From CAYQTL01 sp964420405 (GTDB lineage: Bacteria; Acidobacteriota; Thermoanaerobaculia; Thermoanaerobaculales; Sulfomarinibacteraceae), in assembly GCA_964420405.1 (NCBI GenBank), contig CAYQTL010000143.1, positions 1 through 5,576 of the forward strand: a stretch of DNA of 5,576 nt, written 5' to 3'. Below are positions 4,464 to 5,576 of this stretch, piece by piece. The translations under genes were made by a program, and so were the position numbers. The first letter of the stretch is position 1. The number at the start of each line of letters is the position of its first letter. Below the pieces are notes generated by a model, which did no database searches, was not told the DNA's origin, and saw only the letters and a program-made list of their open reading frames with translations.

Positions 4464-5576
4464 CGATGCAGCCAAAGGTCCTCAGCCTCTACACCGGTGC
4501 CGGTGGCCTCGACCTCGGCTTCGAGGCCGCGGGCTTCCACCTCGCCTGTGCCGTCGAGCTCGACGGCGAGGCGGTCGAGACCCTGCGCGCAAACCGCGAC
4601 TGGCTGGTGATCCACCGCGACATCCACGACGTCCCCTCGCACGAGATCCTCGCCGCGGCCGGGCTCGCCGAGGGCGAGGCCGACGTCCTCGTCGGCGGCC
4701 CGCCCTGCCAGCCGTTCTCCAAGTCGGGCTACTGGGCCAACGGCGACACGCTGCGCCTCGACGACCCCCGCGCCGGCACGATGGCGGCCTACCTCCGCGT
4801 CCTGCGCGACACCCTCCCCCGCACCTTTTTCCTCGAGAATGTCCCCGGCCTCGCCTACCGCGGAAAGAGCGAGGGCCTCGAGCTGATCGAGCGCACCGTC
4901 GAGCACATCAACCGCGAGCGCGGCGTCGACTACAGCCTCCACTACCGCCAGCTCAACGCCGCCCAGTACGGCGTGCCCCAGCTGCGCGAGCGGGTCATCG
5001 TCGTCGGCGCCCGCGACGGCTCAGCCTTCCGGTTTCCGGCGCCCACCCACGGCGACGTCGACGGCCCCCAGGAGCTGTCGGCCGTCGAGCCGTGGACGAC
5101 CGCATGGGACGCGATCGGCGACCTCGACGAGGACGACGACCCCCAGCTCGCCCCCCGCGGCAAGTGGGCCGACCTGCTGTCCTCGATCCCCGAGGGAGAG
5201 AACTACCTGTGGCACACGCCCCGCGGCGGGGGCCTGCCGCTGTTCGGGTGGCGGCGCCGCTACTGGAGCTTCCTCCTCAAGCTCGCCAAGCACCGGCCCT
5301 CCTGGACCATCCAGGCGCAGCCTGGACCGGCTGTCGGGCCGTTCCACTGGAGGAGCCGCCGCCTCTCCGCCCGCGAGCTGTGCCGTCTGCAGACCTTCCC
5401 CGACGACTACCGCGTCAACGGCGGCATCTCCGCCGTCCAGCGCCAGCTCGGGAACGCCGTCCCCGCCGCCCTCGCCGAGGTCGTCGCCCGCCACATGCGA
5501 CGCCAGCTCCTCGGCCACGACGTCGACCCGCGACCCACCCTCATCCCCCCCAGGCGCGCCCCCGTCCCCGACCCCG
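4460..5576 (+). CDS. DNA (cytosine-5-)-methyltransferase, 3' end beyond window
   Basis: Transfers a methyl group from S-adenosylmethionine to C5 of cytosine in a specific DNA site; 372 codons are visible with no stop. Motifs in order: I, LSLYTGAGGLDLGFE (8-22); II, VELD (32-35); IV, GGPPCQPFSKSG with catalytic C83; VI, FFLENVPG with E126-N-V; VIII, QYGVPQLRERV with Q174/R176/R178; then a fairly short target-recognition stretch (about 185-300, acidic DEDDD segment included); IX, RELCRLQTFPDDY with Q311; X, QLGNAVPAALAEVV (329-342). All catalytic and cofactor motifs are intact, and the Pro/Arg-rich tail after motif X suggests the natural end is near. The short recognition region fits a single-specificity Type II or orphan enzyme; the target cannot be read from sequence. 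Start ATG 4460 is chosen for the ATGA overlap and the AGG spacing; ATG 4466 is an alternative. No cognate endonuclease is in the window; one could lie downstream. Confidence 0.93.
   Translation, partial: MTMQPKVLSLYTGAGGLDLGFEAAGFHLACAVELDGEAVETLRANRDWLVIHRDIHDVPSHEILAAAGLAEGEADVLVGGPPCQPFSKSGYWANGDTLRLDDPRAGTMAAYLRVLRDTLPRTFFLENVPGLAYRGKSEGLELIERTVEHINRERGVDYSLHYRQLNAAQYGVPQLRERVIVVGARDGSAFRFPAPTHGDVDGPQELSAVEPWTTAWDAIGDLDEDDDPQLAPRGKWADLLSSIPEGENYLWHTPRGGGLPLFGWRRRYWSFLLKLAKHRPSWTIQAQPGPAVGPFHWRSRRLSARELCRLQTFPDDYRVNGGISAVQRQLGNAVPAALAEVVARHMRRQLLGHDVDPRPTLIPPRRAPVPDP

Noticed and set aside
4079..4942. 287-codon antisense open frame across the glycosylase/methyltransferase junction.
   Set aside because: It lies opposite two genes with intact catalytic motifs, and its Glu/Asp/Val/Ala-rich product shows no domain features; long antisense frames are expected at this GC.

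Overview
The window is a high-GC (roughly 70% by eye) piece of a bacterial draft or metagenomic scaffold. It contains a 10-base N gap at 2257-2266. Five protein genes can be supported, plus a repeat block at the left edge and a compact regulatory knot before the last gene. The lineage cannot be fixed from sequence alone. The very high GC3, the GT-C/SGNH/choice-of-anchor J gene mix and the VPVELQSF tail of the secreted protein suggest Acidobacteriota or a similar Gram-negative phylum, at low confidence.

Left part (1-2571): two REP-like hairpins (1-54) run into a 15-bp minisatellite (41-160) that looks built from the right arm of the hairpin. Next is a polytopic membrane protein of the GT-C glycosyltransferase type (221-1555, +). 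It converges on, and overlaps by 48 bp, a membrane-anchored SGNH/GDSL-type hydrolase (1508-2571, -). The N gap falls in the catalytic GDS motif. The two gap edges share the same four bases, and merging them restores a single intact 349-residue frame. The pair fits cell-envelope or exopolysaccharide assembly and modification.

Middle part (2572-3731): a divergent intergenic region of lower GC3 precedes a secreted, single-domain cleaved-adhesin/choice-of-anchor J protein (2860-3576, +). That gene has no good canonical start codon. A GC-rich stem-loop follows its stop.

Right part (3732-5576): a HhH-GPD DNA glycosylase of the endonuclease III family with a 4Fe-4S cluster lies 33 bp upstream of a C5-cytosine DNA methyltransferase that runs off the window end with all main motifs visible. 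The arrangement resembles known pairings of a cytosine methyltransferase with a T:G mismatch repair enzyme (Vsr with Dcm; the HhH thymine glycosylase beside M.MthTI). Here a mismatch- or modified-base glycosylase could offset the deamination hazard of 5-methylcytosine. The methyltransferase has its own sigma70-like promoter inside the end of the glycosylase gene, an inverted repeat over its start region, and an 8-codon leader ORF whose stop overlaps its ATG. This right-hand module is the most interesting part of the window.
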